Assembly: GCA_018268935.1 (NCBI GenBank)
Contig: JAFDVS010000016.1
Location: 43,621-107,620, forward strand
Reading direction: 5' to 3'
DNA length: 64,000 nucleotides
Source of the DNA: Acidobacteriota bacterium
GTDB lineage: Bacteria; Acidobacteriota; Terriglobia; Bryobacterales; Bryobacteraceae
Shown here: piece by piece, positions 61,026 through 64,000 of the stretch
Position numbering within the stretch: the stretch's first letter is position 1
How the letters are laid out: the number at the start of each line of letters is the position of its first letter
The notes under the pieces: generated by a model
What the model was told of the DNA's origin: nothing
Seen by the model: only the letters and a program-made list of their open reading frames with translations
The model's database searches: none
Made by a program: the position numbers and the translations under genes

Positions 61026-64000
61026 GTGACGCTGCGTCTTGTTGCGGGTTTCCTTCTGGTGGGGAGTGCGCTGGCCAATGAAGTGAGCTATGTGCAGGTG
61101 GATGGGAACGGTGCGGTGGCGGGCTTGCCGAATGGGCTGCCCAATCCCTCGGTGCAGGTGGAGAGCACTGGCGTTTATCAGGTGAATTATTCGTCGCCGG
61201 TAGCGCAGATTGGCATTCCGCTGGTGACGGCGCGAGGCACAGGCACGAATTGGTGCAAACTCGATTCCTTCACACAAAGCAGCGTGAAGGTGCGGTGTTT
61301 CGACATCAACGGGCAACCCGCGGCTAATGCGTTCACGTTGCTGTTGGTTCCCACGCAAAACGATAAGGGAATTGTGTATGCCTATGCGGATCAACTGATC
61401 TCCGGAACGTACGTGCCGAGCGTCAGGTACAACCCGTACGGGATGGTGGAAGTCACGAAGATACAGACGGGGCGGCACAGGGTGAAGTTTTTCGGAATAG
61501 GAATCAGCGATGTGAGAAGTGTGGATGCAGTGGCGGTGGGGTCCAACAATCTTCGGTGCCATGTGGAGTTGATGTCGGATATCACTCTGGTGGTCTATGT
61601 GAACTGCGGCACGACTTCGGCCATCTTCACCGATTCGGCTTTCACGGTGGCGCTTACGTTGAACAGCGCCGCTTCGCGTGGACTAGGGAGCTTTCATTCC
61701 AAGTTTCCATCGACGTCCACGCCGTATGGGCCGATCACGCATACCACGGATGGGCAAGGCAACCACACAGTGGTGTTCAGCGGATTGAACCTGAGCCAGT
61801 ACTCAGGCGGGCATGCAGCGATTGTCACGGCGTACACCACGACATTCACGCCGACGACACGCTATTGCGCGGCGGGAGAGGCGGCGTTGGGAAATGGCAC
61901 GGATATCAGCATTCCGGTGAAGTGCTATAACGGGGCGGCGGCCTCAGGGGCAGTGGATTTTTCCTTACTGGTACTGCCGGTGGAACTGCTGCGCAACGGG
62001 GGCTTCGAGGCGCCGCGTTCCAACGTCAACACGTTGTTTCCATCCGGGGTGGGATGGACGCTGGTGGACGGTTTCCCGCTGCTAGTGGCGGAGGGGACGC
62101 CGTCCGATGGCAGGCAGTTCGTGCGATTGAATAACGGCGGCAACTCGGTAATGAAGCAGACGGTGGCTACGGTAGCAGGCGCCGGGTACAAGATTTCGTT
62201 CGCCTTTGCGAACGCAGCGGGGCTGCCGAGCAGTTCGGTGAGGGTGAAGTGGGGCGGGCAGATTGCAGGGACGATTGTGCGCACTTCGACGGCGTTTCAA
62301 CGGTACACCTATGACGTTTACGCATCGGGCAACACGATGGAGTTGCAGTTTGAGAGCCTGGGCTCGGCGGACTTGTTGGACGACGTGCGCGTGACATACA
62401 ACCCCTCGGCGCCGCCGCCTCCATCGGTGACAGTGACGACATCGCCGGCGGGGCAGCCAATCACGGTGGATGGAGTACCGTATACCGCGCCGCAGACTTT
62501 TTACTGGGGTACGGGGACGCAGCATTCGCTCGGCATCGCCAGCGTGATTAACCTGAGTGCGGACTCGCGGCTCCAGTTTTCGCAATGGACAGGGCCGAGT
62601 TTCAGTAGCGGCAGTGCATCGGTAACGATCACCGCTCCGGCGTCAGCAGGGACGTACACCGCGAATCTCACAACACAATACCGGTTGACGCTGGCATCGA
62701 ATCCGGCGGCGGGGGGAACGGTGACGGCGAGTCCGGCGGGGGCGGGCGGGTTCTACAATGCCGGCACGAGTGTGCAGGTAACGGCGGCGGCGAACGCCGG
62801 GTATGCGTTCCTGTTTTTTGGCGGCATCAATTCCACAGTGAATCCAGCACCGGTCACGATGAACAGTGCAGTGACGGTGACGGCCAACTTCAGCGGCTGC
62901 ACGTTTTCGCTCAGTCCGACGTCGGCCACAGCGACCAGTGCTGGGGGCCCTGGCCAAGTGGTGGTGTTGAGGACACCAGCGTGTCCGTTTGACGTCACGT
63001 CCAATGCGAGTTGGTTGACCTACAGCGTGAACGGTGTTTTGGTGAATTATACGGTGGCTCCCAATGCGAGCACGACTCCGCGCGCGGGGAACTTAACTAT
63101 CGCCGGCATTCCGTTCACCGTGACACAATCCGGCGAATGCAGCTATGCGTTGAATCCGGCTTCGGCGAGTGTGCCAGCCGCGGGGGGACAGGTGAGCGTG
63201 ACACTGACGACCACGCCGAGTTGCTCGTGGAATGCTACCACCGGCGATGTGTGGATTACCCGGATAGGCGGGAGCAGCATCAACACGGGAACAGCGACAT
63301 TGTCGTACGCCGTGGCACCCAATACAGGGACGGCCTCGCGCACCGGCACGACGCATCTTGCAGGCCTGTCGTTTCTCGTGACGCAAGCGGGCACGGAGCC
63401 CTGCAGCTACACGTTGAACACGACATCGGCGAGTGTGCCCGCGGCGGGTGGCACAGCGAGTTTCACCGTGACAACTGGCGCCAGTTGCGCGTGGACGGCG
63501 GACCCGGGGAATGCCTGGACCGTCCGCACAGGCGCCGGTAGCTACACGGGTCCGAGCACGGTGAGCTACGCAGTGGGCGCAAATACGGGCGGGCAACGTT
63601 CGTTCAGTTTCACGGTGGCGGGGCAGACGGTCACCGTGACTCAGGCCGCGGCGGATGCCGGTTGTACTTACACCTTGAACCCCTCCGGCACGGTGACGGT
63701 GCAGGCGAGCGGCGGCGTGCAGCACTTCACCGTTACAACGGGACCGAGTTGCCAATGGTCCGTACCAGGGTTGCCCAACTACATCACACTGCTGGGCGCT
63801 TCCACACAAACCGGCAGCGGATCGTTTGATCTGAGCGTGGAGGCCAACACGGGACAACTGCGGTATTTCCTGATGCCGATTGGTGGGCAGAACGCCACCA
63901 TCACGCAGTTGGGCGCGGCGGGGTCGCAGACCTCGGGCCTGCGGTTCGTGGCGCTGGAGCCGTGCCGGATTCTGGAGACGCGCTCCGATTACAATTTCCC
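61026..64000 (+). CDS. Second BACON-repeat surface protein, cut by the window edge
   Basis: At least 991 codons, open to the edge. The N-terminus MTLRLVAGFLLVGSALA is a signal peptide. The domain order repeats that of the upstream protein: EVSYVQVDGNGAVAGLPNG unit, LLRNGGFEAPRSN jelly-roll-like domain, InlB-type repeat (GTVTASPAGAGGFYNAGT) and BACON domains. It has four BACON units (starting near 62898, 63139, 63402 and 63661: CTFSLSPTSAT, CSYALNPASAS, CSYTLNTTSAS, CTYTLNPSGTV) against two upstream. The C-terminal repeat begins at the edge (LRFVALEPCRILETRS). It arose from the upstream gene by tandem duplication and is likely co-transcribed with it. Confidence 0.85.
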   Translation, partial: MTLRLVAGFLLVGSALANEVSYVQVDGNGAVAGLPNGLPNPSVQVESTGVYQVNYSSPVAQIGIPLVTARGTGTNWCKLDSFTQSSVKVRCFDINGQPAANAFTLLLVPTQNDKGIVYAYADQLISGTYVPSVRYNPYGMVEVTKIQTGRHRVKFFGIGISDVRSVDAVAVGSNNLRCHVELMSDITLVVYVNCGTTSAIFTDSAFTVALTLNSAASRGLGSFHSKFPSTSTPYGPITHTTDGQGNHTVVFSGLNLSQYSGGHAAIVTAYTTTFTPTTRYCAAGEAALGNGTDISIPVKCYNGAAASGAVDFSLLVLPVELLRNGGFEAPRSNVNTLFPSGVGWTLVDGFPLLVAEGTPSDGRQFVRLNNGGNSVMKQTVATVAGAGYKISFAFANAAGLPSSSVRVKWGGQIAGTIVRTSTAFQRYTYDVYASGNTMELQFESLGSADLLDDVRVTYNPSAPPPPSVTVTTSPAGQPITVDGVPYTAPQTFYWGTGTQHSLGIASVINLSADSRLQFSQWTGPSFSSGSASVTITAPASAGTYTANLTTQYRLTLASNPAAGGTVTASPAGAGGFYNAGTSVQVTAAANAGYAFLFFGGINSTVNPAPVTMNSAVTVTANFSGCTFSLSPTSATATSAGGPGQVVVLRTPACPFDVTSNASWLTYSVNGVLVNYTVAPNASTTPRAGNLTIAGIPFTVTQSGECSYALNPASASVPAAGGQVSVTLTTTPSCSWNATTGDVWITRIGGSSINTGTATLSYAVAPNTGTASRTGTTHLAGLSFLVTQAGTEPCSYTLNTTSASVPAAGGTASFTVTTGASCAWTADPGNAWTVRTGAGSYTGPSTVSYAVGANTGGQRSFSFTVAGQTVTVTQAAADAGCTYTLNPSGTVTVQASGGVQHFTVTTGPSCQWSVPGLPNYITLLGASTQTGSGSFDLSVEANTGQLRYFLMPIGGQNATITQLGAAGSQTSGLRFVALEPCRILETRSDYNF
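63900..64000 (+). repeat. 101-base identical segment, second copy
   Basis: Second copy of 59811-59911, truncated by the window edge. Upstream of 63900 the two genes differ at many positions, so the identity begins abruptly. Confidence 0.95.

Overview
The window is high-GC bacterial DNA with dense, often overlapping genes. The gene repertoire suggests an Acidobacteriota member of the Solibacter/Bryobacter type (inference). The pointers are a PadR regulator paired with an ADOP-type ABC permease, ECF sigma genes fused by overlap to serine/threonine kinase genes, kinases carrying WD40-like (PD40) propellers, SBBP/BACON surface proteins and secreted FG-GAP and VWA proteins. I saw no rRNA, tRNA, CRISPR array or intact insertion sequence. 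No stretch longer than 300 bases lacks a gene.

Layout. 1-9.4 kb: a Phd-type antitoxin whose toxin lies off the left edge, an MBL-fold protein, a PhnB-like VOC protein, a secreted FG-GAP propeller, a three-gene minus-strand operon (ACT protein, HEYGH protein, sensor-like propeller), a radical SAM enzyme, the scar of a tandem duplication, and a secreted serine hydrolase. 9.4-17.7 kb: a membrane HD-GYP/GAF/GGDEF c-di-GMP protein, an RND-type adaptor lipoprotein coupled to a VWA protein, a coiled-coil membrane protein, thymidine kinase, a SAM methyltransferase and a chemoreceptor with a periplasmic CZB-like domain. 17.7-27.6 kb: PadR plus ADOP permease, converging on a six-gene operon of ECF sigma, anti-sigma/FecR-like protein and two ABC-2 ATPase/permease pairs; one permease carries a BamE/SmpA-like insertion.

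27.6-35.5 kb: a sialidase-like protein, an MFS-like transporter, a PIN/Phd toxin-antitoxin pair, a sigma-kinase pair and two unrecognised small genes. 35.5-57.3 kb: nine minus-strand genes with no gap over 40 bases. In transcription order they are a kinase-propeller, VIT-VWA protein, a 2218-residue TPR protein, an unrecognised 555-residue protein, a minimal SxxK/SxN/KTG transpeptidase-like protein, a second kinase-propeller split by a frameshift, a sigma-kinase(TPR) pair and an SBBP protein. 57.4-64.0 kb: two tandem paralogous secreted BACON-repeat proteins, the second cut by the window edge.

Together the genes read as envelope sensing and remodelling: sigma factors, kinases and PadR on the input side, ABC exporters and secreted propeller/TPR/VWA/transpeptidase proteins on the output side. 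The strongest candidates for an undescribed system are the six-gene kinase/VIT-VWA/giant-TPR/transpeptidase-like operon (40.9-57.3 kb) and the sigma-controlled double ABC operon (20.7-27.5 kb).
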